Part shown: one piece after another, positions 16,528-24,879 of the stretch
Numbering within the stretch: the first letter of the stretch is position 1
How the letters are laid out: the number at the start of each line of letters is the position of its first letter
Assembly (NCBI GenBank): GCA_013373635.1
Contig: JABXHN010000022.1
Span: 124,001 to 188,000, forward strand
Direction of reading: 5' to 3'
Length of the DNA: 64,000 nt
Source of the DNA: Flavobacteriaceae bacterium
GTDB lineage: Bacteria > Bacteroidota > Bacteroidia > Flavobacteriales > Flavobacteriaceae
The notes under the pieces: model-generated
What the model was told of the DNA's origin: nothing
Database searches by the model: none
Seen by the model: only the letters and a program-made list of their open reading frames with translations
Made by a program: the position numbers and the translations under genes

Positions 16528-17658
16528 ATGAACATGAGTAAAACCCTTATTACCCTTCTATTTTTTATTGTTTTTAGTTCAACAATTTTCGCTCAAGATC
16601 AACCTAATTTAGTCAACGATTCTAAAGTGGATTTAGTTCGTGTTGAAACAGTTGTTGAAGATGTCATTTCTCCATGGGGCTTGGTCTTTTTAAAGGACGG
16701 ATCCATGCTGATTACTGACAGAGGTGGTGATCTTATCTTGTTTAAAGATGGAAAGAAAACCATTGTAAGAAACACTCCAGAAGTTTATGCTAATAATCAA
16801 GGAGGTTTATTGGATTTAGAACTTCACCCTGATTATTTGAATAACGGATGGATCTATATGAGTTATTCCTCTACTGAAGGTGAAGAAAAAGGAGCTCATA
16901 CAGCATTAGTGCGATTTAAATTAGTTAGTGGACTAATGATTCAAATGGAGACACTTTACAAGGCAACTCCAAATACGACTAAAGGACATCACTTTGGTTC
17001 GCGTATTGAATTTGACGATAAAGGATATGTCTATTTAACTATTGGAGAACGAGGCGAGCGTGATGTCAATCCACAAGACATCAAGCGCGACGGAGGTAAG
17101 GTGTATCGTTTTTATGATGATGGAAGCATCCCAAGCGACAATCCCTATGTGGGAGTTGCAGGAGCTAAAGAAGCTATTTATTCATACGGTCACCGAAATC
17201 CTCAAGGAATGATATTTCACCCTCAAAGAAAAGAAATTTGGGTACACGAACACGGACCTAGAGGTGGAGATGAAATTAATATTGTCAAGGCAGGAAAGAA
17301 TTACGGATGGCCCATAAGCACTTATGGGATCAACTACAGTGGAACGCCTATCAAGTCTGACACAGATCAAACAGAAGGAATTGAAATGCCTATCCATTAT
17401 TGGTTACCTTCAATTGCTCCTTCAGGTATGGCAATGGTGACTTCAAATAAGTATCCTAATTGGAAAGGAAATATATTAGTAGGATCTTTAAAGTTTGCTT
17501 ATTTGGAACGACTGGTGTTGGATGGAACGAAGGTGACTTATCGAGAACGTCTCTTAAAAGACATTGGAAGAGTCAGAAATGTAAGACAAGGCCCTGATGG
17601 TTATATCTATGTGGGGGTCGAAGGAAAAGGAATTCTAAGATTGGTTCCCAAATCCTAA
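16528..17658 (+). CDS. PQQ-dependent sugar dehydrogenase family protein, exported
   Basis: 376 aa. A signal peptide (KTLITLLFFIVFSSTIFAQ) spans residues 4-22, then a six-bladed beta-propeller of the soluble glucose/sorbosone (aldose sugar) dehydrogenase family: SPWGLVFLKDGSMLITDRGG, GGLLDLELHPDY, HHFGSRIEFDDKGYVYLTIGERG (quoted as HHFGSRIEF and YLTIGERG), GHRNPQGMIFHP and HEHGPRGGDEINIV with KNYGWP. Members oxidise aldoses in the periplasm with PQQ. No PQQ synthesis genes are in the window, so the cofactor may be taken from outside or supplied by genes elsewhere. Transcribed alone with its own terminator. Confidence 0.93.
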   Translation: MNMSKTLITLLFFIVFSSTIFAQDQPNLVNDSKVDLVRVETVVEDVISPWGLVFLKDGSMLITDRGGDLILFKDGKKTIVRNTPEVYANNQGGLLDLELHPDYLNNGWIYMSYSSTEGEEKGAHTALVRFKLVSGLMIQMETLYKATPNTTKGHHFGSRIEFDDKGYVYLTIGERGERDVNPQDIKRDGGKVYRFYDDGSIPSDNPYVGVAGAKEAIYSYGHRNPQGMIFHPQRKEIWVHEHGPRGGDEINIVKAGKNYGWPISTYGINYSGTPIKSDTDQTEGIEMPIHYWLPSIAPSGMAMVTSNKYPNWKGNILVGSLKFAYLERLVLDGTKVTYRERLLKDIGRVRNVRQGPDGYIYVGVEGKGILRLVPKS

Positions 17659-17666
17659 TAAAACAT

Positions 17667-17693
17667 AAAAACCTAGCATTGCTAGGTTTTTTT
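17667..17693 (+). terminator. Terminator of the sugar dehydrogenase gene
   Basis: Stem AAAAACCTAGC / GCTAGGTTTTT with a 3-nt loop and a T tract. Symmetrical enough to act also on the convergent DoxX-like gene. Confidence 0.85.
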
Positions 17694-17713
17694 ATGGGTT
17701 TAAGAACTAAAAG

Positions 17714-18130
17714 TTACTTGTTGTAAGTTCTTTGGTGATGTGTGTAAATTAATAGAGCTGCACCTATAATAGTCAGGTTCTTGATAATGTACTGACCTAC
17801 AAGAGTAGGGGTAAACATAAAGGCCCATGCATCTTTTGGCAATACGACCATCGGTAAAAAAGTGGAGAGCATATGGAGTAAAAATACCCCAACAGCAATT
17901 TTTGTATACTTAGGAAACAGGAATAAAATTCCAATTAAACACTCAAAAATTCCAAAAAGCGGAATGAAAGTTGAATCGTCTAAAAAGTAATTGATGGTGA
18001 ATTCACTTAAATTTTGAACTAAAGTTTCTGCTGGGGAAATTCCAATTGTCTTTAAGATTCCAAACCAAAAATAAACTACGAATAAACTGATTCTAGTGTA
18101 TTTTACAACTTTGTTTTCATCTAATTTCAT
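17714..18130 (-). CDS. DoxX/DUF417-like four-helix membrane protein
   Basis: 138 aa from the ATG at 18128-18130 (MKLDENKVVKYTRISLF). The track start at 18157 is a TTG codon that overlaps a TACATTTG promoter box, so it cannot be the real start. Four hydrophobic segments are visible: TRISLFVVYFWFGILKTIG, FIPLFGIFECLIGILFLF, IAVGVFLLHMLSTFLPMVV and QYIIKNLTIIGAALLIY. This layout is that of the DoxX/YkgB membrane proteins, whose roles (redox or respiratory-chain related in some cases) are poorly defined. Single-gene unit. Confidence 0.72.
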   Translation of the reverse strand: MKLDENKVVKYTRISLFVVYFWFGILKTIGISPAETLVQNLSEFTINYFLDDSTFIPLFGIFECLIGILFLFPKYTKIAVGVFLLHMLSTFLPMVVLPKDAWAFMFTPTLVGQYIIKNLTIIGAALLIYTHHQRTYNK

Positions 18131-18154
18131 ATAGTCTGTTTGTTTGTTTTGCTC

Positions 18155-18162
18155 CAAATGTA
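18155..18162 (-). promoter_or_regulatory. TAnnTTTG promoter element of the DoxX-like gene
   Basis: Reads TACATTTG on the minus strand, 24 nt before the preferred ATG. It overlaps the upstream TTG used by the ORF track and therefore decides the start. Confidence 0.6.
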
Positions 18163-18246
18163 CAATCTTGAATCTTAAAATCCACTGATTTTTATCAACA
18201 ACTACTTTGAGTACTTATTTTTTATATTTTTATAAAAATCACTTTT

Positions 18247-19803
18247 ATGAAATTAAGAATCCTCTATATCAGTTTGTTAGCTCTTGCTTTATTTTCATGT
18301 AATGAACAGAATTTAAAACAAAATTCTAGGCCAAATATTGTGTTAATTCTCGCAGATGATCTCGGTTATGGGGAATTAGGTGCCTATGGTCAAGAACTTA
18401 TAGAGACACCAAATATAGATGCTCTTGCTCAGTCAGGAATGAAATTCACCTCTTTTTACAGTTCTGCTCCTGTTTGTGCTCCTGCTCGCTATATGCTGCT
18501 TAGTGGAAGACATTCTGGTCATTCCTTTATTCGAGGAAACGACGAGTGGAGTGAACGAGGAGCTGTATGGGATTACAATGAAATGATAAAAGATTCTACT
18601 CTGGAGGGACAGCGTCCTATTCCATCCAATACTCCAATGCTTTCTAAAATGCTTAAAAGTGTTGGATACAAGACTGGAATTGTGGGTAAATGGGGATTGG
18701 GTGCGCCACATACAGAATCGATCCCCAACAAAATGGGATTTGATTATTTCTATGGCTACAATTGTCAGCGTATCGCTCATACTTATTACCCTGTTCATCT
18801 TTATGAAAACGAACATCGTGTAAACCTAGAAAACGATACCATAGCACCTCATATGAAGATGAAGGAAGGTTTAGACCCAAATTTAGACGACTCCTATGCA
18901 GAATTTAATTTAAATCAATATGCGCCAACTTTAATGTATGAGAAGATTGAACAATTTGTAGATCGTTCAAAAGACAATCCTTTTTTCTTGTATTGGGCTT
19001 CTCCAATTCCTCATAACCCACTTCAAGCCCCAAAGAAATGGGTGGATTATTATCAAAAGAAATTTGGCGAAGAAGAACCCTATCTCAATACTAAAGGGTA
19101 TTTTCCAAATAGGACCCCAAGGGCGACATATGCTGCAATGATCTCATATCTCGATGAAAACGTCGGTAAACTTGTGAAGAAATTAAAAGAGGAGGGAATT
19201 TACGAGAATACCATCATTCTATTTACCTCGGATAATGGAGTAACTTATTCAGGAGGCACCGATGGGATTTATTTCAATTCATCTGGCCCTTTTGGAGAAG
19301 AATATGGTAGAGGTAAGGGTTTTGTGTACGAAGGAGGTATAAGAGTGCCATTGATTGCTTCGTGGCCGGGTAAAATTCAGGCTGGTACTAAAACTGAGCA
19401 TATGGCTGCTCAGTACGATATTGTCAAAACAATTTCTGAACTAACAGGCTTTGAACTTGAGGGTTCTCAGGATGGAATCAGTTTTTACCCTACGCTCTTG
19501 GGGCAGGATCAAAAAGAGCACGAGTTTCTCTATTGGGAATTTCCAGAATACGGAGGGCAAATTGCCATTCGAATGGGAGACTATAAATTAATACGCAAAA
19601 ATCTTAAGAATCAGGAAGAACCAAGCTTAGAACTCTATAATTTAATAGAAGATCCTGCTGAACTCAGCAATATCGTTGACAAGCACCCAGAACTAGTTCA
19701 AAAGGCTTTAGAGATATTTAATCGAGAACATCAAACGCCTGAAGTCGATCGGTTTAAAATTCCACTTTTGGAAAAGGGTCTTTTGTCAAATGACAAGCAA
19801 TAG
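18247..19803 (+). CDS. Formylglycine-dependent sulfatase (type I), lipoprotein
   Basis: 518 aa. Lipoprotein signal peptide ending LLALALFSC (lipobox Cys at residue 18). The alkaline-phosphatase-like sulfatase fold begins NIVLILADDLGYGELGAYG (metal-binding DD); the active-site signature APVCAPARYMLLSGR has CAPAR, in which the Cys is converted to formylglycine; then GKWGLG, FLYWASPIPHNP and LFTSDNG. It hydrolyses a sulfate ester, typically on algal polysaccharides in marine Bacteroidota, at the cell surface or in the periplasm. No SusC/SusD pair or other polysaccharide genes are nearby, so the substrate is unknown. Confidence 0.94.
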   Translation: MKLRILYISLLALALFSCNEQNLKQNSRPNIVLILADDLGYGELGAYGQELIETPNIDALAQSGMKFTSFYSSAPVCAPARYMLLSGRHSGHSFIRGNDEWSERGAVWDYNEMIKDSTLEGQRPIPSNTPMLSKMLKSVGYKTGIVGKWGLGAPHTESIPNKMGFDYFYGYNCQRIAHTYYPVHLYENEHRVNLENDTIAPHMKMKEGLDPNLDDSYAEFNLNQYAPTLMYEKIEQFVDRSKDNPFFLYWASPIPHNPLQAPKKWVDYYQKKFGEEEPYLNTKGYFPNRTPRATYAAMISYLDENVGKLVKKLKEEGIYENTIILFTSDNGVTYSGGTDGIYFNSSGPFGEEYGRGKGFVYEGGIRVPLIASWPGKIQAGTKTEHMAAQYDIVKTISELTGFELEGSQDGISFYPTLLGQDQKEHEFLYWEFPEYGGQIAIRMGDYKLIRKNLKNQEEPSLELYNLIEDPAELSNIVDKHPELVQKALEIFNREHQTPEVDRFKIPLLEKGLLSNDKQ

Positions 19804-19846
19804 AAAAATTCTCATTTAGATTAAATATAAAATTGAATTGTTTTTC

Positions 19847-19854
19847 TATTTTTG
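19847..19854 (+). promoter_or_regulatory. TAnnTTTG promoter element of tRNA-Pro(GGG)
   Basis: TATTTTTG ends 9 nt before the mature tRNA, so transcription would begin almost at the tRNA 5-prime end. Confidence 0.6.
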
Positions 19855-19863
19855 CCACTTCAA

Positions 19864-19937
19864 CGGGATGTAGCGCAGTCCGGTAGCGTACACGCATGGG
19901 GTGCGTGTGGTCGCTGGTTCGAATCCAGTCATCCCGA
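19864..19937 (+). tRNA. tRNA-Pro (anticodon GGG)
   Basis: 74-nt cloverleaf: acceptor CGGGATG / CATCCCG, anticodon stem CACGC / GCGTG with loop ATGGGGT (anticodon GGG), T arm GGTTCGAATCC, discriminator A, no encoded CCA. The second proline tRNA in the window, on the opposite strand to the TGG gene. Confidence 0.97.
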
Positions 19938-19943
19938 CTTCAT

Positions 19944-19979
19944 AAAACACCAGACTAGTTGTAGTTTGGTGTTTTTATT
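19944..19979 (+). terminator. Terminator of tRNA-Pro(GGG), probably bidirectional
   Basis: 14-bp stem AAAACACCAGACTA / TAGTTTGGTGTTTT with one G-T pair and a 4-nt loop, flanked by T/A tracts. It sits between the tRNA and the convergent secreted-protein gene. Confidence 0.85.
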
Positions 19980-19984
19980 TAAAC

Positions 19985-20773
19985 TTAGTTCAAATCACTA
20001 GGTCTTAATGAGGAAATATTTTTGAAAATATCTGAAATAGTTAATTCTCGAAGCTCTGTGATTTCTTTAACGGTGCTGACTTGTTCCTGTGGTAGTGGAG
20101 CGTCTCGAGACTCCATAATATCAACAAATCTATTAAAATAGTCTGCCGTTATATAATTGATGACTTGATCAGTTCCTAAGTAATTATTGAGAACTTTATA
20201 GAGCTCCCATCCAGTTCGAACGCCATCTCTTTGATGCATTGGTAAAAACGTGTTGATTTCTAAATCTTCATAATCACTCTCTCTAAATTCCTCGACACTC
20301 ATGTAGTTTAAAACCATAAATTTTGATGGTTGAGAGCTGTGTTGAGTTCCAAAATGCCCTTTGGAAGATACCATGTATTCAGAAATAGAGGTATAGTCGT
20401 CAAACACAGATTGTACAACGCTTCTAAACTCTTTATTTTTTTCGTACTTTTCAATCTCAGAAACGCGTTCATCCCATAGGATTTCCCATTTTTCAAAATC
20501 GTCAAAATCGTTAAAAAAAGTTATGTATAAGAAAGTCGTCTGTTTGGCATTTGCAGTCCCAGAATTGACCATTTGCCACATATCCCAAGCGAGAATTTCT
20601 CCTTTTTTCATACGGTATTCGTGAATTTTCTTAAACGTTGAGAGTTCATTTTCGATATGCTTTTTGACTTTTTGAGAATCAACAGTACCAAAATAAAAAT
20701 GAGCATAGACGGTCTCTTGAGCAAAGGCAAAAGAAGTCACAAGTGTGAGTAGTAGAATGACAAATTTTTTCAT
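19985..20773 (-). CDS. Secreted protein of unknown function
   Basis: 262 aa from the ATG at 20771-20773, which gives a clean signal peptide (MKKFVILLLTLVTSFAFAQ); the nine extra residues in the track are unlikely. The mature part is acidic, mixed alpha/beta and rich in aromatic residues (AHFYFGTVDS, FLYITFFNDFDDFEKWE, YITADYFNRFVDIM). Two similarly patterned halves, each with a beta strand followed by a helix and a W or Y, hint at a duplicated dimeric alpha/beta-barrel (ABM/EthD-like) fold, but this is a weak impression. No catalytic motif is seen. Single-gene unit. Confidence 0.7.
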   Translation of the reverse strand: MKKFVILLLTLVTSFAFAQETVYAHFYFGTVDSQKVKKHIENELSTFKKIHEYRMKKGEILAWDMWQMVNSGTANAKQTTFLYITFFNDFDDFEKWEILWDERVSEIEKYEKNKEFRSVVQSVFDDYTSISEYMVSSKGHFGTQHSSQPSKFMVLNYMSVEEFRESDYEDLEINTFLPMHQRDGVRTGWELYKVLNNYLGTDQVINYITADYFNRFVDIMESRDAPLPQEQVSTVKEITELRELTISDIFKNISSLRPSDLN

Positions 20774-20976
20774 AAGAAGAACGTTTAGGTGAATAACCAA
20801 ATTATAGCTTTAAGTTAGTCAATTTTATGGTTAAATGCAAAAAAAATGGTATTACTAAGTTTTTGGTTTTCAATTAAATGAATCATGTTTACTAGGTGTT
20901 CTACTTAAATTACCTTTGAGCGATAAATTTCCAGTGATAAATATCAATTTGTGTAAAACGCTTGTTTTTTTGTTTT

Positions 20977-20984
20977 TATTTTTG
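20977..20984 (+). promoter_or_regulatory. TAnnTTTG promoter element of the small membrane protein gene
   Basis: TATTTTTG, 40 nt before the ATG at 21025. Another exact box, TACCTTTG, is at 20911-20918, so two starts are possible. Confidence 0.45.
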
Positions 20985-21024
20985 AAAAATATTATTTTTA
21001 TTTTACTGACTACAACACAAACCG

Positions 21025-21465
21025 ATGAACCGTATTCGATCTATACTCATTATAATCCTCGTTTCCCTATTGGGTATGATTACTTATTCTTTGTATGGGT
21101 ATAATGCAGAGGTTCTGGGGATGTATCCAACACGACCCAGTAATTTCTTTAGAAATACCTTAGGAGTTTCTGTTGAAGTGGGATGGGTCATCTTTTACAG
21201 TATTGTTTTGTTGTTTTGTTTGATCTACAGAAGATTTAAGCAAATGATTCGAATTAAATCAACTACCTTAAAGGGCATTGTTTTTGGAGCTATTATGTTT
21301 GTGTTTTTCACAGAACTATTAGTGGCAATTTTAAATGCAGTAGGTGATTTACCCAAAGAATCTGACATCTTATTGAAGTCACTAAGCTACCTTATAGCTC
21401 ACCTGATTTTAGGAATTACGATCGCTCATAGTTATGAATTCCTGAATAAAAAACTTCTCAAATAA
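21025..21465 (+). CDS. Four-helix membrane protein of unknown function
   Basis: 146 aa with four hydrophobic segments: SILIIILVSLLGMITYSLYG, GWVIFYSIVLLFCLIY, GIVFGAIMFVFFTELLVAIL and SLSYLIAHLILGITIAHSY. A charged RRFKQMIRIKSTTLK stretch joins helices 2 and 3. I recognise no family. A decayed relative of the same gene lies 200 nt downstream, so this is the intact member of a tandem pair. Nothing in the context indicates a role. Confidence 0.65.
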   Translation: MNRIRSILIIILVSLLGMITYSLYGYNAEVLGMYPTRPSNFFRNTLGVSVEVGWVIFYSIVLLFCLIYRRFKQMIRIKSTTLKGIVFGAIMFVFFTELLVAILNAVGDLPKESDILLKSLSYLIAHLILGITIAHSYEFLNKKLLK

Positions 21466-21663
21466 ATTGCATTTTTTCTCAATATGTAAATTTTGAGATC
21501 ATTTTTGACTCTGATTCTTGTATAAAATTCTTTGAGATTGCAAGTGGTTTTAAAATACACTCTTTTTACTTGAGTATATTTCATTTAAGTCGCGTTAATT
21601 CATTGTATTAAAAAAATGAATCAGTGTATTGCAATTGTTTTTAAATCTCTGCTCATCTGACTT

Positions 21664-22058
21664 ATGGTAGTCCTGCTTACCTATTTGTTGATCTTTGTCT
21701 TTGTATTTTTAGGTATGTACAGGCTACATCCTGGACTCTTCTTTTCGGTTATCTACGGCGTTTCTATGTTTCAAGGATGGTTGATGTATGGGTTGATGGC
21801 CTTTGGTTTGTCTTGGTTGGGGTTATTACAGATACCTTCAATTGTCAAACATAAAAAATACTTACATGAATGGATTAATTTGGGGAGGAGTATTTTTTCT
21901 GGTCACTCAATTCGTAATTGCCATTTTTAGATTTATTTTTTCTTTTGAAAAGGATTATGAAATATCAAATAAGACCCTATCACTAGTTATTTTGCATGTG
22001 TTGATCGGTTTGTTGATTTCGTAAGCCACAAAATTCTTATATTCTAAAAACTAAAAAT
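21664..22058 (+). pseudogene. Decayed tandem copy of the 21025 membrane protein gene
   Basis: Two short ORFs (21664-21930 in one frame, 21803-22024 in the next) read together as a relative of the neighbour: GMYRLHPGLFF..GW against GMYPTRPSNFF..GW, and NGLIWGGVFFLV...VIAIFRF against KGIVFGAIMFVF...LVAILNA. Removing one A from the A6 run at 21853-21858 joins the frames. The joined frame stops at 22022-22024 inside the region aligned to helix 4; after that stop the same frame continues ATKFLYSKN, which matches SYEFLNKKL of the intact copy. So one frameshift and one nonsense change are visible. A sequencing error could explain the first but not both. Confidence 0.75.
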
Positions 22059-22228
22059 TGTGAGATTATAGCGCATTTTTAGTGATAAAATAGCGCCAAG
22101 CTATTATTCCCATTTGAAATTTACTCGCTTTTGAAATATCTAAATTCTTCTTGGTGTAGGAGGGTAGAACTGCTTTATTGATTTTAGCAGTAATTTTAAA
22201 CAATTGTTTTTTGATCATTCTTTTGTTG

Positions 22229-22256
22229 TTTGCACCGTTAAGTTACAATAAATTTG
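22229..22256 (+). promoter_or_regulatory. Promoter of the globin gene
   Basis: TTTG at 22229-22232 and TAAATTTG at 22249-22256, 16 nt apart (slightly short). The second box overlaps the start of the track ORF (22254), so the gene must start at the ATG at 22272. Confidence 0.5.
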
Positions 22257-22271
22257 TATTCTTTTGTGATT

Positions 22272-22646
22272 ATGGAAACACCATTGACACTATACGATCG
22301 ACTTGGAGATGATAACCTCAAAAAACTACTCGATACTTTCTACGATAAAGTTTTTGAGAGTCAGGTCATCGGACATATGTTTAAATCTACTCCTAAGGAG
22401 GTCATTAAAGACAAACAATTTTGTTTTTTATCTCAATTTTTAGGGGGTCCACTTCGATATAATCAGAAATACGGACCACCCAAAATGCGAATGAGACACC
22501 TGCCTCACCCAATTGATCAGGCTGCTAAAGAGGAGTGGTTGTCTATCATGAAGTCTTCCATAGATACATTGGATATCGATTCTGATTTTAAAGAAACGCT
22601 TTACACTTGCTTTCCAAAAGTGGCAGAATTTATGGTTAACCGATAG
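22272..22646 (+). CDS. Truncated haemoglobin (group II-like)
   Basis: 124 aa from the ATG at 22272 (METPLTLYDRLGDDNLKKLL). The two-on-two globin pattern is clear: FYDKVF (B10 Tyr), FLSQFLGGPLRYNQKYGPPKMRMRHLPHPI with the proximal His (F8) in MRMRHLPH, and EEWLSIM with the G8 Trp found in group II. Quoted segments are split at SQFLGGPLRY and KYGPPKMRMRHLPH. Cytoplasmic haem protein that binds O2 or NO; group II members are tied to nitrosative or oxidative stress and low oxygen in some bacteria. Its own promoter; 40 nt before the Ca/Na exchanger gene. Confidence 0.9.
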   Translation: METPLTLYDRLGDDNLKKLLDTFYDKVFESQVIGHMFKSTPKEVIKDKQFCFLSQFLGGPLRYNQKYGPPKMRMRHLPHPIDQAAKEEWLSIMKSSIDTLDIDSDFKETLYTCFPKVAEFMVNR

Positions 22647-22686
22647 ATAGGTTAAAAATCCTGTGACAAATCCATATCTTTGATTT

Positions 22687-23625
22687 ATGATTGACTTTTT
22701 ATACATCGTTTTGGGATTAGCGATTCTAATTCTAGGAGGTAATTGGCTTTTAAAAGCTTCTGTCGCTTTATCCTTAAAAATAAACATCCCCAAGATCGTT
22801 GTCGGTATTACAGTGGTGTCTTTTGCTACTTCAGCTCCTGAGCTTATTGTCAGTATTAAATCTGCTATGGATGGATATCCAGATCTTTCATTAGGAAATG
22901 TCGTGGGGTCTAATACCGCAAATTTAGGATTGGTTCTTGGGATTACTTTACTGCTGGGGAAGATCGATATTACTAAATCCTTTTATAAGACGGATTGGCC
23001 GGTGATGATGATAGCGACTCTTTTATTTTTGTGGTTTATTTTTAATGATCAGGTACTTGTGTTTTGGGAGGGCCTTAGTATGTTTATCATACTCATTGTT
23101 TTTATATGGTATTTGGTGCGTTTTCAAAAGTCGGCCGTTATTGATGAAATGCCAGAGGACGATCAGCTACTGCCATTTATTAAGATTTTTTCATTTTTAG
23201 GGATAGGAGGGATTGCCTTATGGGGAGGTTCTGAACTACTCATTAAAGGAGCAGTTGCAATGGCTTATGATTTTGGTGTTTCAGAGAGAATCATCGGTAT
23301 TACAGTGGTGTCTGTGGGTACAAGCATTCCTGAACTTGCTGCATCTGTGATTGCGGTTTTAAAGAAAGAAAAAGCAATCTCTTTAGGAAATTTAGTTGGA
23401 TCCAATATATTTAATCTTTTAGCAGTTTTGGGTATTACCTCAATGATTGTTCCTATTCAGGTAATCGATCAACAACTGATTAATTCTGATGTCTTTTGGA
23501 TGCTAGGTGTATCTGTGCTTATTTTTCCATTGGTGTTCTTTCCAAAAGGGATGAGACTTTCTTGGCCTGATGGATTGATTTTACTTGCTGTATATTCCCT
23601 TTTCATCTACAATACAATACAATAA
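22687..23625 (+). CDS. Calcium/sodium antiporter (CaCA, YrbG-like)
   Basis: 312 aa, about ten membrane helices. It contains the two inverted alpha repeats of the CaCA superfamily: GITVVSFATSAPELIVSI near residue 41 and GITVVSVGTSIPELAASV near residue 209, each followed by GNVVGSN / GNLVGSN. These Glu/Ser/Asn residues form the cation site. It exchanges cytoplasmic Ca2+ for Na+ across the inner membrane. Slightly shorter than E. coli YrbG (325 aa). It ends in a strong terminator shared with the convergent glnA gene. Confidence 0.94.
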   Translation: MIDFLYIVLGLAILILGGNWLLKASVALSLKINIPKIVVGITVVSFATSAPELIVSIKSAMDGYPDLSLGNVVGSNTANLGLVLGITLLLGKIDITKSFYKTDWPVMMIATLLFLWFIFNDQVLVFWEGLSMFIILIVFIWYLVRFQKSAVIDEMPEDDQLLPFIKIFSFLGIGGIALWGGSELLIKGAVAMAYDFGVSERIIGITVVSVGTSIPELAASVIAVLKKEKAISLGNLVGSNIFNLLAVLGITSMIVPIQVIDQQLINSDVFWMLGVSVLIFPLVFFPKGMRLSWPDGLILLAVYSLFIYNTIQ

Positions 23626-23626
23626 A

Positions 23627-23653
23627 AAAACACCGCCTTTTGAGCGGTGTTTT
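23627..23653. terminator. Bidirectional terminator between the antiporter and GSII genes
   Basis: Stem AAAACACCGC / GCGGTGTTTT with a 7-nt loop and T/A tracts on both sides, between convergent stops. Confidence 0.88.
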
Positions 23654-23675
23654 CTATAGTTAAATAATAATGTTA

Positions 23676-24689
23676 TTATTTCTTTTCAGCAGACTTAACT
23701 GTCTTGATAATTCTTGAAGCTACTTTGTATGGATCAGCGTTAGAAGCAGGTCTTCTGTCTTCTAGGTATCCTTTCCATCCGTGTTCTACAGTGTAAACAG
23801 GAATACGAATTGAAGCTCCACGGTCAGAAATACCATAGCTAAAATCATTGATTGAAGCAGTTTCGTGTTTTCCAGTTAAACGTTGATCATTGAATTCACC
23901 GTATACATCGATGTGAGCGTCAACGTGTGGTCTAAATGCCTCACATACTCTTAAGAAGGTATCTTTGTCTCCACAAGTTCTTAATGTAGTATCAGAGAAG
24001 TTAGCGTGCATACCAGAGCCGTTCCAGTCACCTTTAATTGGTTTTGGGTGGTATTCGATATAGTAACCATATTCTTCAGTTAAACGGTCTAATAAGTAAC
24101 GTCCGATCCAAATTTCATCACCGGCTTTCTTAGCACCTTTTGCGAATAATTGGAATTCCCATTGTCCACAAGCAACCTCTTGGTTGATTCCTTCAAAGTT
24201 TAATCCAGCTTCGATACAAAGGTCTGCGTGACGCTCAACGATTTCTCTTCCGTGGGTGTTTTTACCACCTACTGAACAGTAATACATTCCTTGAGGTCCT
24301 GGGTAACCACCAACTGGGAATCCTAAAGGAAGTTGAGTATGAGTGTCCATGATAAAGTATTCTTGCTCAAATCCAAACCAGAAGTCATTTTCATCATCAT
24401 CGATAGTTGCTCTAGCATTTGATTCATGAGGAGTACCATCAGCATTGTAAACTTCAGTCATTACTAACCACCCGTTTACACGTGCAGGATCTGGGTATAC
24501 AGCTACAGGTTTTAGGATACAGTCAGATGATCCACCTTCAGCTTGTTTTGTAGAACTTCCGTCAAATGACCAGTTGTCAAGATCTTCTAATTTACCACTA
24601 AAGTCGTCTACAACTTTAGTTTTACTTCTAAGGTTAGCTGTTGGAGTATATCCATCTAACCATATGTATTCTAATTTAGATTTAGCCAT
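23676..24689 (-). CDS. glnA: Glutamine synthetase type II (eukaryote-like GSII)
   Basis: 337 aa from the ATG at 24687-24689 (MAKSKLEYIWLDGYTPTANL). The longer track start is upstream of the likely leader. The short length and motifs WSFDGSSTKQAEG, DDENDFWFGFEQEYF, YYCSVGGKNTHGRE, GINQEVACGQWEFQ and GMHANFSDTTLR place it in GSII rather than the 470-aa GSI. It forms glutamine from glutamate, ammonia and ATP in the cytoplasm. Divergent from a GSIII gene across a region with a nitrogen-box dyad, and preceded by a TATTTTTG box. No adenylylation site of the GSI-beta type is expected. Confidence 0.95.
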   Translation of the reverse strand: MAKSKLEYIWLDGYTPTANLRSKTKVVDDFSGKLEDLDNWSFDGSSTKQAEGGSSDCILKPVAVYPDPARVNGWLVMTEVYNADGTPHESNARATIDDDENDFWFGFEQEYFIMDTHTQLPLGFPVGGYPGPQGMYYCSVGGKNTHGREIVERHADLCIEAGLNFEGINQEVACGQWEFQLFAKGAKKAGDEIWIGRYLLDRLTEEYGYYIEYHPKPIKGDWNGSGMHANFSDTTLRTCGDKDTFLRVCEAFRPHVDAHIDVYGEFNDQRLTGKHETASINDFSYGISDRGASIRIPVYTVEHGWKGYLEDRRPASNADPYKVASRIIKTVKSAEKK

Positions 24690-24719
24690 AATGATATGAT
24701 TTATTGTATTAAAGTTGCA

Positions 24720-24727
24720 CAAAAATA
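24720..24727 (-). promoter_or_regulatory. TAnnTTTG promoter element of the GSII gene
   Basis: Reads TATTTTTG on the minus strand, 30 nt upstream of the ATG. Confidence 0.6.
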
Positions 24728-24755
24728 ATTAAAACTAAGATTAGGTGATAAATTT

Positions 24756-24817
24756 TAGGGGTGTAAATATTAAAAACTTATCAAGAATTTCGACACCCTC
24801 TTTTTTTTAGGGGGTAT
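24756..24817. promoter_or_regulatory. Nitrogen-box dyad and half-site between GSII and GSIII
   Basis: A 25-bp dyad at 24793-24817 has arms ACACCCTCT and AGGGGGTAT separated by seven T residues; a half-site TAGGGGTGT lies at 24756-24764. The same 9-7-9 arrangement occurs ahead of glnK (35825-35849) with perfect arms. The half-site lies about 46 nt upstream of the inferred GSII transcription start. This suggests a shared regulator for both synthetases and the ammonium-uptake operon. Identity of the regulator is unknown. Confidence 0.6.
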
Positions 24818-24879
24818 TTTATCAATAATTAAAAAAAATATATTTATTTTGTGATATCATTAAATAAAACCTCTAACTA

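Noticed and set aside
18247-19803. Polysaccharide utilisation locus around the sulfatase
   Set aside because: No SusC/SusD pair, glycoside hydrolase or regulator is adjacent; the sulfatase is a single gene.
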